Source: Pseudarthrobacter naphthalenicus (GTDB taxonomy: Bacteria; Actinomycetota; Actinomycetes; Actinomycetales; Micrococcaceae). Taken from it: a stretch of DNA of 64,000 bases. The notes beneath the pieces were generated by a model. It saw only the letters and a list, made by a program, of their open reading frames with translations, made no database searches and was not told the DNA's origin. The DNA lies in assembly GCF_029076445.1 (NCBI RefSeq), contig NZ_JARESG010000006.1, forward strand, positions 124,001-188,000. The letters are read 5' to 3'. A program made the translations under genes and the position numbers. This document shows positions 52,188-60,776 of this stretch, piece after piece (position 1 is the stretch's first letter; every line of letters starts with the position of its first letter).

Positions 52188-53038
52188 TGCGCACCCGGCT
52201 CGACCACCTGGTCATCACAGCCCTGCAGCAGGGTTCGGCCGTCCCCGCGTTCACCTGCTACGACTTCACTACTGCCCTGGCCGTGGTGGGCGCCGCAGAG
52301 GACGCCGGACGGGGCGCCATCCTGCTGGTGGCCCCGAAAACGGCCGCCACGAGCAACGGCCCCCGGCTGATCGCCGCCCTCCGCGGCCTGGCCGATGCCG
52401 CCTCCGTCCCGGTAGCCGTCCAGCTGGACCACGCTGCGGACCTGAACGTCATGGCCGACGCCGTCGCGGCAGGGGCGGATTCCGTCCTCGCGGACGGTTC
52501 GGCCCTCCCGTATGAGGACAACATCGCGCTGGTCCGGGCGGCCCGTGCCCTGCTGGGTGCCGAGGTGGTGCTTGAAGCCGAACTTGGTGGCCTGGCCGGG
52601 GACGAGGACCGGGCCTTCGGCGCCGACTCCGCCGGCGCGGACGTGGCCGGGCTGACGGACTCCGCCCAGGTGGAGGACTTCGTGGCCCGGACCGGCGCGC
52701 AGCTGCTGGCCGTTGCGGTCGGAAACGTACACGGCAAATACAAAGGCGAGCCGCAGCTGCGCTGGGACGTCCTCCAGGACATTGCAGTGCGGACCCACAT
52801 TCCGCTGGTGCTCCACGGCGCGTCCGGCATTCCCGCGGACGAGCTGGTGAAGGCGGCGGCCATGAATGTGGGCAAGGTGAACTTCAACACCGAGCTCCGC
52901 ACGGGCGTGCTGTCCACGCTCCAGGAGCAGCTGCCGCCACACCGGGCCGACGGCGAGAACCTTCAGGGCCTCCTGGCCCACTGGAACACCTCTGCCGCGG
53001 ACTTCGCGGGCGCGGCGTTGGGCATGCTCACCCGCTGA
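52187..53038 (+). CDS. class II fructose-bisphosphate aldolase family protein (PF01116)
   Basis: 283 residues. Zn ligands are seen as VQLDHAAD, AVGNVHGKYKG and LVLHGASGIP, with LEAELGGLAG providing the catalytic/structural Glu region and KVNFNTELR the phosphate-binding loop, as in KbaY, GatY and IolJ. It is translationally coupled to gntP. In this operon it may act on a phosphorylated keto acid; decarboxylation of 3-oxo-tetronate 4-phosphate and aldol cleavage both pass through a DHAP enediolate. The exact substrate is inferred only. Last gene of the operon. Confidence 0.93.
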   Translation: MRTRLDHLVITALQQGSAVPAFTCYDFTTALAVVGAAEDAGRGAILLVAPKTAATSNGPRLIAALRGLADAASVPVAVQLDHAADLNVMADAVAAGADSVLADGSALPYEDNIALVRAARALLGAEVVLEAELGGLAGDEDRAFGADSAGADVAGLTDSAQVEDFVARTGAQLLAVAVGNVHGKYKGEPQLRWDVLQDIAVRTHIPLVLHGASGIPADELVKAAAMNVGKVNFNTELRTGVLSTLQEQLPPHRADGENLQGLLAHWNTSAADFAGAALGMLTR

Positions 53039-53074
53039 ACGGATCGCGGGGGATAGGGAGGCTAGGATCGGCAC

Positions 53075-53482
53075 ATGATCCTGGCCTCCCTCCTTTTTGC
53101 CTTCATCGCCGCAGCCCTGCACGTCTATATCTTCAGCATGGAATCCCTCACCTGGACCAGGCCGGCCACCTGGGAACGTTTTGGCCTCAACTCCCAGGCC
53201 GACGCCGAAACCACCAGGTCCCTCGCCTACAACCAGGGCTTCTACAACCTGTTCCTGGCCGCCGGCGCCTTCATTGGCGTGGGCTGCGTGGCGTTCGGAG
53301 CGGACGGGTCCGCCCAGGCCATTGCGGGCTGGACCCTGATCTTCAGCTGCTGTGGCTCCATGTTCCTCGCCGCCGCCGTGCTTGCCCTCACGGGGCGGAA
53401 GTACCTCCGCGCCGCGGTTCTGCAGGGCACGACGCCGCTGCTCGCCGTCGTGCTCGGGTTGCTGGCAGTGGCGGCAGGGTGA
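53075..53482 (+). CDS. DUF1304 membrane protein
   Basis: 135 residues with four hydrophobic helices. The family pattern HVYIFSMESLTWTRPATWERFGL and NQGFYNLFLAAGAFIG is clear. Function is unknown. ATG is six nt downstream of TAGGAT (53063-53068), a leaderless arrangement, so it is transcribed separately from the aldolase operon despite lying only 36 bp after it. A long hairpin follows its stop. Confidence 0.88.
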   Translation: MILASLLFAFIAAALHVYIFSMESLTWTRPATWERFGLNSQADAETTRSLAYNQGFYNLFLAAGAFIGVGCVAFGADGSAQAIAGWTLIFSCCGSMFLAAAVLALTGRKYLRAAVLQGTTPLLAVVLGLLAVAAG

Positions 53483-53498
53483 GCCGGCGCGCCGCCGA

Positions 53499-53553
53499 GA
53501 GGGCACTTGGCGGCAATCCCGGGCGGCGGAACTGCCGTCAAGTGCCCTCTCGC
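53499..53553. repeat. 18-bp-stem hairpin after DUF1304
   Basis: Arms 53499-53516 and 53536-53553 pair at 17 of 18 positions with a wobble at the remaining one, around a 19-nt GC-rich loop. It is long for a terminator and may be a dispersed palindromic element that also ends transcription. Confidence 0.6.
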
Positions 53554-53629
53554 CGAATTTCTGGCTGGGAGCGCACTGCGGGCGGACAATTGAGGCAAGA
53601 ACAGCGTCGGCGTTTGTAGGGGATTGCAC

Positions 53630-54949
53630 GTGGGCAATGTCAGTGAACAGGGAGCATCCGCGCAGCGCCGCGGGGCGGAGCGGGAGCGCGACCCTGCCAT
53701 TGATCTGGTCCGGTTTGTCTGCCTCGCCCTGGTTGTGGTGAGCCACTGCATGATGGTCAGCCCGGTCCTGCACCCCGACGGCACCGTGACGTCGGAAAAC
53801 ACGCTGGGGGATCAGCGCTGGTTTGAGCCGGTCATCTGGATCTTTATGGTGATGCCGCTGTTTTTCGTCACGGGCGGAACCACCGGACTGCAGTCCTGGC
53901 GACGGCTCAAGGTCAGCGGCGGCAATGGCTTCGAGTTCGCCCAGGCGCGGCTGCTGAGGCTGGTCCGGCCGGCGGCAGCGCTGCTGGCGGTCATGTTCCT
54001 CGGGCTATGGGCCGCACGCCTGACGGGCGTGGATCCGCAGGTGCTCCAGCTGATAGCTACGGGCGCCGGCATGCCGCTGTGGTTCCTCGCGGCGTACCTT
54101 GCCGCGCAGCTGAACATACCGTTGCTGGCCCGCTTTCACGCGCGTGCCCCATGGCTGACCATGGGCGTACTGGTTGCCCTGGTGGTTGCTGTTGACTGCT
54201 TGCGCGGAGCCCTGCCGATGCTCGCCTACGCGAACCTGGTTTTCCTTTGGTGCGCCGTGCAGCAGGTCGGTTTCCTGATGGTTGACGGCCACCTGACCCG
54301 GCTCACCCGGTCGCATCTGGCGGGACTCATCGTGGCGACAAACCTGCTGCTCGGCGCTGTCACCGGCCTGGGCCTCTACACCGGAAACATGCTGGTCAAC
54401 CTCAACCCGCCCAACCTCTGCCTGTTCCTGCTTGGGGTATCCCAGGCTGCCGCGCTGCAGCTCGTTCGGCCGTGGCTTGCCTGGACATGGCAGTTTGGCT
54501 GGGTGCGTGCGATGGTCATGGTCTCGGGGCGCCACGCCATGACGGTCTACCTCTGGCACCTGCCGCTGCTGGCCGGAATGTCCGGCCTGCTGCTGCTCAC
54601 CGACTTTCCCAAACCCGCGGCCGGGACCGCGGAGTGGTGGTGGGCGCGGCCGCTGGTCCTCCTCGGGGTACTCATCCTGCTGCTGCCCGTGGTCGCGGCA
54701 TTCGGCCGCCTCGAAGAACGCCCTGCGGCCTCCCTCCACTCCCGCGGCAGGCCCGCCGCCGCGGTGGTCACGGCCGCCGTTGTGGTCTTCATTCCGGTGG
54801 CGGACGCCGCCTTCAACGGGTTGACGCCGGGACTGCTGGGAGGCGGCGCCGCATGCTTTGCGCTGGCTGTCCTGCTGCTGGGCAGAATGCCGGAACGGGC
54901 CCCTCATGATGTGGCCGCGGGGCGCCCCGTCAGCGCGCAGGGCGGGTAG
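53630..54949 (+). CDS. acyltransferase family 3 membrane protein
   Basis: About 439 residues. A basic, soluble N-terminus is followed by ten or so helices of the acyltransferase-3 type: DPAIDLVRFVCLALVVVSHCMM contains the conserved RxxA..H active-site segment, and MPLFFVTGGTTG, MPLWFLAAYL and HAMTVYLWHLPLL follow. These enzymes move acyl groups onto surface sugars or lipids. The start is uncertain: GTG 53630 is listed, but TTG 53624 is also possible. No SD is seen. Acceptor unknown. Confidence 0.82.
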   Translation: MGNVSEQGASAQRRGAERERDPAIDLVRFVCLALVVVSHCMMVSPVLHPDGTVTSENTLGDQRWFEPVIWIFMVMPLFFVTGGTTGLQSWRRLKVSGGNGFEFAQARLLRLVRPAAALLAVMFLGLWAARLTGVDPQVLQLIATGAGMPLWFLAAYLAAQLNIPLLARFHARAPWLTMGVLVALVVAVDCLRGALPMLAYANLVFLWCAVQQVGFLMVDGHLTRLTRSHLAGLIVATNLLLGAVTGLGLYTGNMLVNLNPPNLCLFLLGVSQAAALQLVRPWLAWTWQFGWVRAMVMVSGRHAMTVYLWHLPLLAGMSGLLLLTDFPKPAAGTAEWWWARPLVLLGVLILLLPVVAAFGRLEERPAASLHSRGRPAAAVVTAAVVVFIPVADAAFNGLTPGLLGGGAACFALAVLLLGRMPERAPHDVAAGRPVSAQGG

Positions 54950-54993
54950 GGGCGGCCATTGCCACCGCAGCCAACTAGTGCCAATGTCGAACC

Positions 54994-55323
54994 ATGACAG
55001 AGAACATGATTTCCACTGAGGATGAATTCAGCCCCGCCGTTTCACTGACCCGGGATGATGAGCATCACCGTTACGAGCTGAAGGTCGGCGGGAAGATCGC
55101 CGTCCAGTCCTTCTTCCAGGACCGGCCCGGACACGTGGATTTCAGCCACACCGAGACCGCCGAGGAATTCAAGGGCCAAGGCCTGGGAAAGGTGCTGGCC
55201 CACTTCGCCCTGGACGACGTTGTGGCATCGGGGAAACGCATCATCCCGCATTGCCCGTTCATCGCCGGCTACCTCCGCCAGCACGAGGGCTACGAGCAGC
55301 ACATCGACTGGCCGGAGGACTAA
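54994..55323 (+). CDS. small GNAT-like acetyltransferase (YjdJ type)
   Basis: 109 residues. The compact GNAT variant has VDFSHTETAEEFKGQGLGKVLA as acetyl-CoA loop and RIIPHCPFIAGYLRQH as the C-terminal segment, the hallmark of the YjdJ/NATD1 group. It is cytosolic and its acceptor is unknown. ATG follows a short gap after the acyltransferase; no clear SD. It precedes an SDR gene which has its own -10 box. Confidence 0.88.
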   Translation: MTENMISTEDEFSPAVSLTRDDEHHRYELKVGGKIAVQSFFQDRPGHVDFSHTETAEEFKGQGLGKVLAHFALDDVVASGKRIIPHCPFIAGYLRQHEGYEQHIDWPED

Positions 55324-55364
55324 CGCCCGGCGCCATGGCAGGCAGGCCAAGCTAGTCTGGGCGC

Positions 55365-56123
55365 ATGACAACAACAGCACTCGTCACCGGGGCCAGCGCC
55401 GGGCTTGGAGCCGAGTTCGCCCGGCAGCTCGCCGCCCAGGGCCATACCGTGGTTCTCGTGGCCAGGAACCGGGACCGCCTGGAAAAAACGGCGGCGGACC
55501 TGAAACAGCGTTACGGAACCACGGCGGAGGTGCTCCCCGCAGACCTGACGGACGACGCCGGGGTGGCCGCCGTCGTCGCCCGCCTCAGCGACGCCGCCCG
55601 GCCGGTGGGGATCCTGGTGAACAACGCGGGCATCGGCCTGCTCCACGACTTTGAGCAGAACACCATCGCCGAAGAGAAGCAGCACCTCAAACTGCACTGT
55701 GGGGCCGCCCTGGAACTGACCCACGCTGTGCTGCCCGGGATGCTGGAACGCGGTGCGGGCCGGATTATCAATGTGTCCAGCGTTGCGGCGTTCCTGCCCC
55801 GGGGGACCTATGCGGCGGCGAAGGCCTGGCTGCTGACCTTCAGCCGCTGGGCCAACCTTGCCTACGGGGCGCGCGGCGTGACGGTCACAGCTGTCTGCCC
55901 GGGCCTGACGCACACGGAGTTCCATGAGCGGATGGGCATGGACAAGGCGGTGGCACCGGCCTGGGCGTGGCTGACGGCGGAGCGGGTGGTGCGTGAAGGC
56001 CTGGCCGACAACCTCCGCGGAAAGTCTGTGTCCATCCCGTCCAAGCGCTACAAGGCGGTGGCCGTGGCGGCGCGGGTGCTGCCGGACAGGCTACTCACCG
56101 GGCCGGCGCGCAGACCGAAGTAG
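55365..56123 (+). CDS. short-chain dehydrogenase/reductase
   Basis: 252 residues, classical SDR. TGASAGLGAEFARQL (residues 8-22) binds NADP(H), NNAGIG is the NAG motif, SSVAAFLP holds the catalytic Ser, and YAAAKAW is the YxxxK pair. VCPGLTHTEFHER follows. Substrate unknown. ATG is six nt downstream of TAGTCT (55353-55358), a leaderless arrangement. Its last 33 nt overlap the 3' end of the convergent FUSC gene. Confidence 0.92.
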   Translation: MTTTALVTGASAGLGAEFARQLAAQGHTVVLVARNRDRLEKTAADLKQRYGTTAEVLPADLTDDAGVAAVVARLSDAARPVGILVNNAGIGLLHDFEQNTIAEEKQHLKLHCGAALELTHAVLPGMLERGAGRIINVSSVAAFLPRGTYAAAKAWLLTFSRWANLAYGARGVTVTAVCPGLTHTEFHERMGMDKAVAPAWAWLTAERVVREGLADNLRGKSVSIPSKRYKAVAVAARVLPDRLLTGPARRPK

Positions 56124-57212
56124 CGGGAACCGGGCAGGCGGCTGCCGTACCGTCCGCTGGCGGATTCGTTGCCGGACGGCCACCGCCACCAGGATCCCCA
56201 CCACGGCACCAACGAAGGTTTCCACGCCACGCTCCAGGATCAGCACCGTGGGATCGATCGGCGCCGCGAGCTGCGTCATCAACAGGATGACCGGGGTGAA
56301 TGACACCATGGCCAGCCCGTAATGACGGGTCATGAACAGCTCGGTGGTGAACTGGAAAATGATGACCAGGACGCCCAGGACCACCACCTGATGGGCGGCG
56401 AATAACGGTGCGAGGGCCCACGGTGCGGGCACCAGGACGACGGCGGTGACCGCCAACCCGAGGAAGGTCCCCACGATGCGGTGGATCCCCCGCCGCACCC
56501 GGCTGGGGAAGTCCGCTCCCGCCAGGGGCACCGCGGCAGCTGCCATGGCCCAGTGTGGATGGCCGCTGCCGCTAAGCACACCGATGGAGCCGGCAAGCCC
56601 GACCGCCGACACGTAGCGGGCCGCGTGAACGGCGGCAGACCGGCCTGCCGCACCACGCAGGAGCACCACCTCACGGCTGGCTCCAGGCTGCCACGAACGG
56701 TCCCGGAACCAGCCGCCGAAGCCCACCGCCAGGGAAAACGCGGCAGCCCCCGCCGCGATCAAAAGAGCAATGTACCAAGGGACGGCGGTGGGCACCGAGG
56801 CGCAGGCACCCAGGGCCAGGATGCCGAAGAACGGGCCGTTCGGTTTGAGCTTCACCCGGTCCGAATAGACCGACCCGACGCCGGCCAGCACCGCCTCGAC
56901 GGCCACCAGCCACCAGGAGTGGAGATGGTTGACGGAGAGAAAGACGCCCACCGCCACCCCGCCGACCAGCACCACGGCTGCCTGGGACTGGTGCCGGAGC
57001 CGCAGCTGATGCGGTTCGGACCGCCCATACATGCCAGTCAGGGCACCGAACACCGCATAAACAATCAGGTCGGCCCGGCCCAGAAGCAGCAGGAGAAGTG
57101 AAGGGACAGCCACGCTGGTGGCCACCCGAAGCGCTGCCAGATGGTCTTGATTTGCAGGTTCCAGCCGGTGCAGGGCGTGTACCTGGCGCATCACGGACTT
57201 CACGCGGGCCAC
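56091..57212 (-). CDS. FUSC-family membrane protein (copy 2)
   Basis: 373 residues with about ten hydrophobic helices. The first half has LLLLLLGRADLIVYAVFGALTGMYGR, and the second half SRVRRGIHRIVGTFLGLAVTAVVL, typical of FUSC/aromatic-acid exporter domains, with two FUSC halves and little soluble linker, unlike the gene at 22671-23798. Transported substrate unknown. GTG start with weak SD. Its 3' end overlaps the convergent SDR gene by 33 nt. Confidence 0.85.
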   Translation of the reverse strand: MARVKSVMRQVHALHRLEPANQDHLAALRVATSVAVPSLLLLLLGRADLIVYAVFGALTGMYGRSEPHQLRLRHQSQAAVVLVGGVAVGVFLSVNHLHSWWLVAVEAVLAGVGSVYSDRVKLKPNGPFFGILALGACASVPTAVPWYIALLIAAGAAAFSLAVGFGGWFRDRSWQPGASREVVLLRGAAGRSAAVHAARYVSAVGLAGSIGVLSGSGHPHWAMAAAAVPLAGADFPSRVRRGIHRIVGTFLGLAVTAVVLVPAPWALAPLFAAHQVVVLGVLVIIFQFTTELFMTRHYGLAMVSFTPVILLMTQLAAPIDPTVLILERGVETFVGAVVGILVAVAVRQRIRQRTVRQPPARFPLLRSARRPGE

Positions 57213-57325
57213 CTGTCATTGATTACCGCCCCGGTGCCGGGGCCTGCCACACGATTATCCCCCGGGGACCCACCGGCTGGCGGCCGGGCATGAATGGAGC
57301 CGGGAGCCTGGACTAATGTTGACCG

Positions 57326-57868
57326 ATGATTGAGCCGCACCAGCTGACCGAGAGCGTCACAATGCGTCTATTGCGTCCGGGCGATGCGGCGGCGCTTTGC
57401 GCCGCTTACCTACGCAACCGTGACTACCTTTCCCCGTGGGAGCCGGTTCGGCCCGGGGAGTACTTCACGGAGGACTGGCAGGCTGCCGACATCGCCGGCC
57501 GTCTCGCGGCGCATGAGGCAGGGGAGGGATGCCCCTTCGGCCTGTTTGCCGGCAAGCGACTTGTGGGCCGGTTCAACGTGGCCGGCATCGTGCGGGGGCC
57601 GTTTCAGAGTGCGGGGCTCGGGTACTGGGTCGATAGCGAGTACGCTGGCCGGGGCGTAGCGTCCGCTGCGGTCCGGCGCATCGTTGCGGTGGCCCGCGAC
57701 GAACTGGGGCTCCACCGCCTTGAGGCCAGCACGCTGCTGCACAACATCGGCTCGCAACGGGTCCTCCAAAAGGCCGGATTCCAACAGATTGGCATGGCGC
57801 CGCAGTATCTGCAGATCGCCGGAAAGTGGCAGGATCACAACCTTTACCAGGTGCTCCTGCACGCCTGA
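57326..57868 (+). CDS. GNAT acetyltransferase (RimJ/RimL type)
   Basis: 180 residues. RimJ-like pattern: MRLLRPGDAAAL at the start, GLGYWVDSEYAGRGVASAAVR as acetyl-CoA loop (about 92-112), and LHRLEASTLLHNIGSQRVLQKAGF. These enzymes acetylate N-termini of ribosomal proteins or small amines; target unknown. ATG six nt downstream of TAATGT (57314-57319), leaderless. It converges on the MHS transporter gene through a shared terminator. Confidence 0.92.
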   Translation: MIEPHQLTESVTMRLLRPGDAAALCAAYLRNRDYLSPWEPVRPGEYFTEDWQAADIAGRLAAHEAGEGCPFGLFAGKRLVGRFNVAGIVRGPFQSAGLGYWVDSEYAGRGVASAAVRRIVAVARDELGLHRLEASTLLHNIGSQRVLQKAGFQQIGMAPQYLQIAGKWQDHNLYQVLLHA

Positions 57869-57903
57869 GGTGCCGGGCCGTGCATGGCGCCCGTGCACGG
57901 CTA

Positions 57904-57951
57904 AGGCCCGCCCTGTGTGCTTCCCCCAAGGAAAGCACACAGCACGGGCCT
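57904..57951. terminator. bidirectional terminator
   Basis: AGGCCCG/CGGGCCT and CTGTGTGCTT/AAAGCACACAG stem around a short loop, between convergent GNAT and MHS transporter genes. Confidence 0.8.
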
Positions 57952-58007
57952 CTGAGCGCGGGCTACAAGACGGCCGAAACAGGCCGGATTGTTGTTCGGG
58001 GTGTTGC

Positions 58008-59612
58008 TTAGACTCCGGCCGGCGCCTTGGCGGCGTCGGTGATGTCCTGGGTTTCAAATGGCATGTCGTCCAGGTCAATCAGCGGGTTCTCATCCTGGGT
58101 GGCCACGAGTTCACGCGCCTCCGCCTGCGTGTCCACGCTGGGCATGGAGCCCGGGAGCGGACGCTGGGCCGATTCCTTAAGGAAGTAGATGGCCACGGCA
58201 CCCACAGCCGAAGTGGCCATCAGGTAGTAGGCCGGCATCATGTCGTTGCCGGTCGCATTGATCAGCGCAGCCACGATGAACGGTGTGGTGCCGCCGAAGA
58301 TCGCTACGGCGAAGTTGTACGCAATGCCCATGGCGCCGTAACGGCTGGATGTGGGGAACTGCGCCGGCAGCGCCGAGGCAAGGTTGGCCACGTAGAACGT
58401 CACGGGGAAAGCGATCAGGGCGAGGCCGGCCAGGGTGGACCAGATCTCACCGACACCGATGAGCATGAAGGCCGGCGTCGCCAGGACCACCGTGCTCACT
58501 GCGCCGATCCACAGGACCGGCCTGCGGCCAATCCGGTCGGACAGCTTGCCCGTCAGCGGGATGCACAGCGCCATAATGACCAGCACCGGGATGGTCAGGA
58601 GCGTGCCGTGGACCTCGTCGTAGCCCTTGGACTCCGTGAGGTAGGTAGGCATGTAGGAAGTGAGGGCGTAGCCGGCCGTGTTGGCCGCGGCCACCAGTAC
58701 CATCGCCACAATGATGGAGCGCCAGTAGGCCTTGACGATGCCGACCGGGCCCTTGGCTGCGGCCTCGTCCGAGGAGGCAGCGTTCTTGGCGAGGTCTTCC
58801 TGGGCGTCCAGGGTGGCCTGGAACTGCGGGGATTCCTCGATCTTGCTCCGGAAGTAGACGGCAATCAGGCCAAGGGGTCCGGCGATCAGGAACGGAATGC
58901 GCCAGCCCCATTCCTCCATTGCCGTCTGGCCCAGGGTCAACTGGAGTACCGATACCAGGGCGGCGCCGATGGCGAAGCCCAGGTAGCTGCCCAGGTCCAG
59001 GAAGCTCGCAAAGAAGCCCCGGCGCTTGTCAGGGGCATATTCGCTGACAAACGTGGTTGCGCCGGCATACTCGCCGCCGGTGGAGAATCCCTGGACCACT
59101 TTAAGGAGTACCAGGAGCGCAGCGGCCCAGAGGCCGATCTGTGCGTAACCCGGCAGCAGGCCGACCGCGAACGTGCTCGCGGCCATGATCATGAGGGTGG
59201 TGGCCAGGATCTTCTGGCGGCCTATCTTGTCTCCGAGCCAGCCGAAGATCACGCCACCCAGGGGGCGGGCAATGAAGGTGGCCGCGAAGGTTCCCAGCAG
59301 GAACAGCGTCTGGGTTGTCGGATCTGACTCCGGCAGGAAGACGGGTCCCATGGTGGTGATCAGGTAACCGAACACGCCGACGTCGTACCACTCCATGGTG
59401 TTACCCACGATGGTGCCGCCGAGTGCCTTTTTCAGCATGGGCTGATCTACTACATTCACGTCGGACTCCTTGAGCCGGCGACGTGCAAGAATCTTCGGTT
59501 TGCGTGTCCCCGCAGGACTCGCGGATGGTGCATTTACAGGTACTGCAGTGTTGGTTCCGCCGGCGATGTTTTCGCCTGCTGAAGAGTCGGTCGTGCTTCG
59601 GTCTGTGGGCAT
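58008..59612 (-). CDS. MFS transporter, metabolite:H+ symporter (ProP/MHS) type
   Basis: 534 residues with twelve predicted helices. MHS signatures: GNTMEWYDVGVFGYLI, ARPLGGVIFGWLGDKIGRQKIL, FSTGGEYAGA and GKLSDRIGRRPVLWIG. The cytosolic N-terminus (about 60 residues) and C-terminus are long. Substrates of this family include proline/betaine and organic acids; not specified here. ATG at 59612 is chosen because GGGAGAA lies seven nt upstream; an ATG at 59636 is an alternative. Its promoter is likely in the A/T-rich gap at 59640-59890. Confidence 0.92.
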   Translation of the reverse strand: MPTDRSTTDSSAGENIAGGTNTAVPVNAPSASPAGTRKPKILARRRLKESDVNVVDQPMLKKALGGTIVGNTMEWYDVGVFGYLITTMGPVFLPESDPTTQTLFLLGTFAATFIARPLGGVIFGWLGDKIGRQKILATTLMIMAASTFAVGLLPGYAQIGLWAAALLVLLKVVQGFSTGGEYAGATTFVSEYAPDKRRGFFASFLDLGSYLGFAIGAALVSVLQLTLGQTAMEEWGWRIPFLIAGPLGLIAVYFRSKIEESPQFQATLDAQEDLAKNAASSDEAAAKGPVGIVKAYWRSIIVAMVLVAAANTAGYALTSYMPTYLTESKGYDEVHGTLLTIPVLVIMALCIPLTGKLSDRIGRRPVLWIGAVSTVVLATPAFMLIGVGEIWSTLAGLALIAFPVTFYVANLASALPAQFPTSSRYGAMGIAYNFAVAIFGGTTPFIVAALINATGNDMMPAYYLMATSAVGAVAIYFLKESAQRPLPGSMPSVDTQAEARELVATQDENPLIDLDDMPFETQDITDAAKAPAGV

Positions 59613-60113
59613 TTGGGCTTCTCCCGTGGAGGTCATTTGCTTGCGACTTGTAGCTGCCCCGCTCTGGGCAGGCCTTCAATTTTACGCGAATCTTGATGCG
59701 TTCCAGAGTTTGATCCCGTATGATCGCAGGTTTCAGGCCGTTTTGAGTGGCCGTTGGAAGGTTTCTTTTCCTCCGTTTTGCCGCGCCATCATTGGGATCC
59801 CGGGGGATAGGGACAGCCGTTACCGAATCTTTTTCTCTCAGCCCTCGTTTTCACGGTTATTTCGTCCCGATCCGGCGCCGAAAGTGATGGCCGCCACGGC
59901 TTGCTGCGAAGTGTCCGGGCGCGGCCGCGAGGTCAAATTCAGCGGTCCCGGCGCCGGCTTCGGGGGTTCACAACCACGGCTCGGACTGCCTATTGTTGTG
60001 CCATGGGAACACTGATTTTTGAGTAGGCGGACGCGTGCGGCCTGGTGCGCCCGGCCCCGTCCCCGCTGATCTCGTCAGAGACACGCAGACCCTCCTCAGA
60101 AAGGTTCCAACCA
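59613..60113. other. A/T-richer intergenic region
   Basis: 500 bp between divergent genes without a convincing ORF. 59640-59880 is clearly T-rich compared with the rest of the window and probably holds the MHS transporter promoter (minus strand TAAAAT near 59680, with GGAAC upstream). Nothing else recognised. Confidence 0.5.
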
Positions 60114-60326
60114 ATGACCGACAAAAAAACCTCCGACCCGTCCCAGGATTCGCCTGAGAACCCCGATGCCAAGGGGATACGTGCCGGGCTGACCGAGGCC
60201 CAGCGGGCAATGCTCGCCAGCAAGTCCCGCGGCGGTGATTCCGGTTTGCAGAGTGTGGGCAAGAGTCATAAACCTACGCATGCCAGCGGCAAGCAGGGCC
60301 CGGCCGAGAAGAAGGTCCGCTGGTAG
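60114..60326 (+). CDS. small hydrophilic protein
   Basis: 70 residues, rich in Lys, Ser, Gly and Pro (MTDKKTSDPSQDSPENPD ... SHKPTHASGKQGPAEKKVRW). No membrane segment or recognised domain; probably disordered. Similar short basic-tailed proteins are common in actinobacteria but I cannot name a family with certainty. AGAAAGG lies about 11 nt upstream of the ATG. A directly repeated 15-bp sequence separates it from the next small gene. Confidence 0.6.
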   Translation: MTDKKTSDPSQDSPENPDAKGIRAGLTEAQRAMLASKSRGGDSGLQSVGKSHKPTHASGKQGPAEKKVRW

Positions 60327-60346
60327 CACTTCAGGTTGCTGGCGCG

Positions 60347-60382
60347 TCATCTGTGTGGAAACGCGCTTCATCTGTGTGGAAA
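60347..60382 (+). repeat. 15-bp direct repeat spaced 21 bp
   Basis: TCATCTGTGTGGAAA at 60347-60361 and 60368-60382, a period of two helical turns, just before the SD of the 86-residue protein gene. Possible regulator site or local duplication. Confidence 0.6.
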
Positions 60383-60392
60383 GGAAGGAAAA

Positions 60393-60653
60393 ATGGCGAA
60401 GCAAAATCCAGGAGCAAGGATCGAACCTGAGGTGGCGGATCACCTCGCCGCAGCCATGCACCAGCAGTCCATGCCCGGGCCGGCCACCATTGCCGTGACC
60501 AAGGCCATGACCGGCGAACAGCATTGGCCGGACGGAAACGGCAAGCACCGGCATCCCAAGGAACGGGGTGCAGGCCACAGCCAGGTGGGCAATGAAGCGG
60601 CCGTCACTGCTGTGCACCGCACCGGACGCCCGCAACTGCCGCACTCCTCCTGA
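60393..60653 (+). CDS. small hypothetical protein
   Basis: 86 residues, His-rich (GEQHWPDGNGKHRHPKERGAGH) with no recognised domain. GGAAAGGAAGGAAAA before the ATG is a strong SD. Its reading frame uses normal high-GC codons. It lies between the 70-residue gene and the 3' end of ligD. Function unknown. Confidence 0.6.
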   Translation: MAKQNPGARIEPEVADHLAAAMHQQSMPGPATIAVTKAMTGEQHWPDGNGKHRHPKERGAGHSQVGNEAAVTAVHRTGRPQLPHSS

Positions 60654-60776
60654 CAGACGGCTGACCCTGAGACGCGGCTGCCCGGCGGATCATGCACCGC
60701 TTGGAACAACACGGCCTGGCGACTACCCATAAGGGATTCGCCGGGCCGTTGCCGTGTCCCCGGGAGGCCCGCGCGG

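Noticed and set aside
59470..60015. 181-codon open frame across the A/T-richer gap
   Set aside because: Starts inside the antisense of the MHS transporter, lacks an SD and has no domain or normal codon bias.
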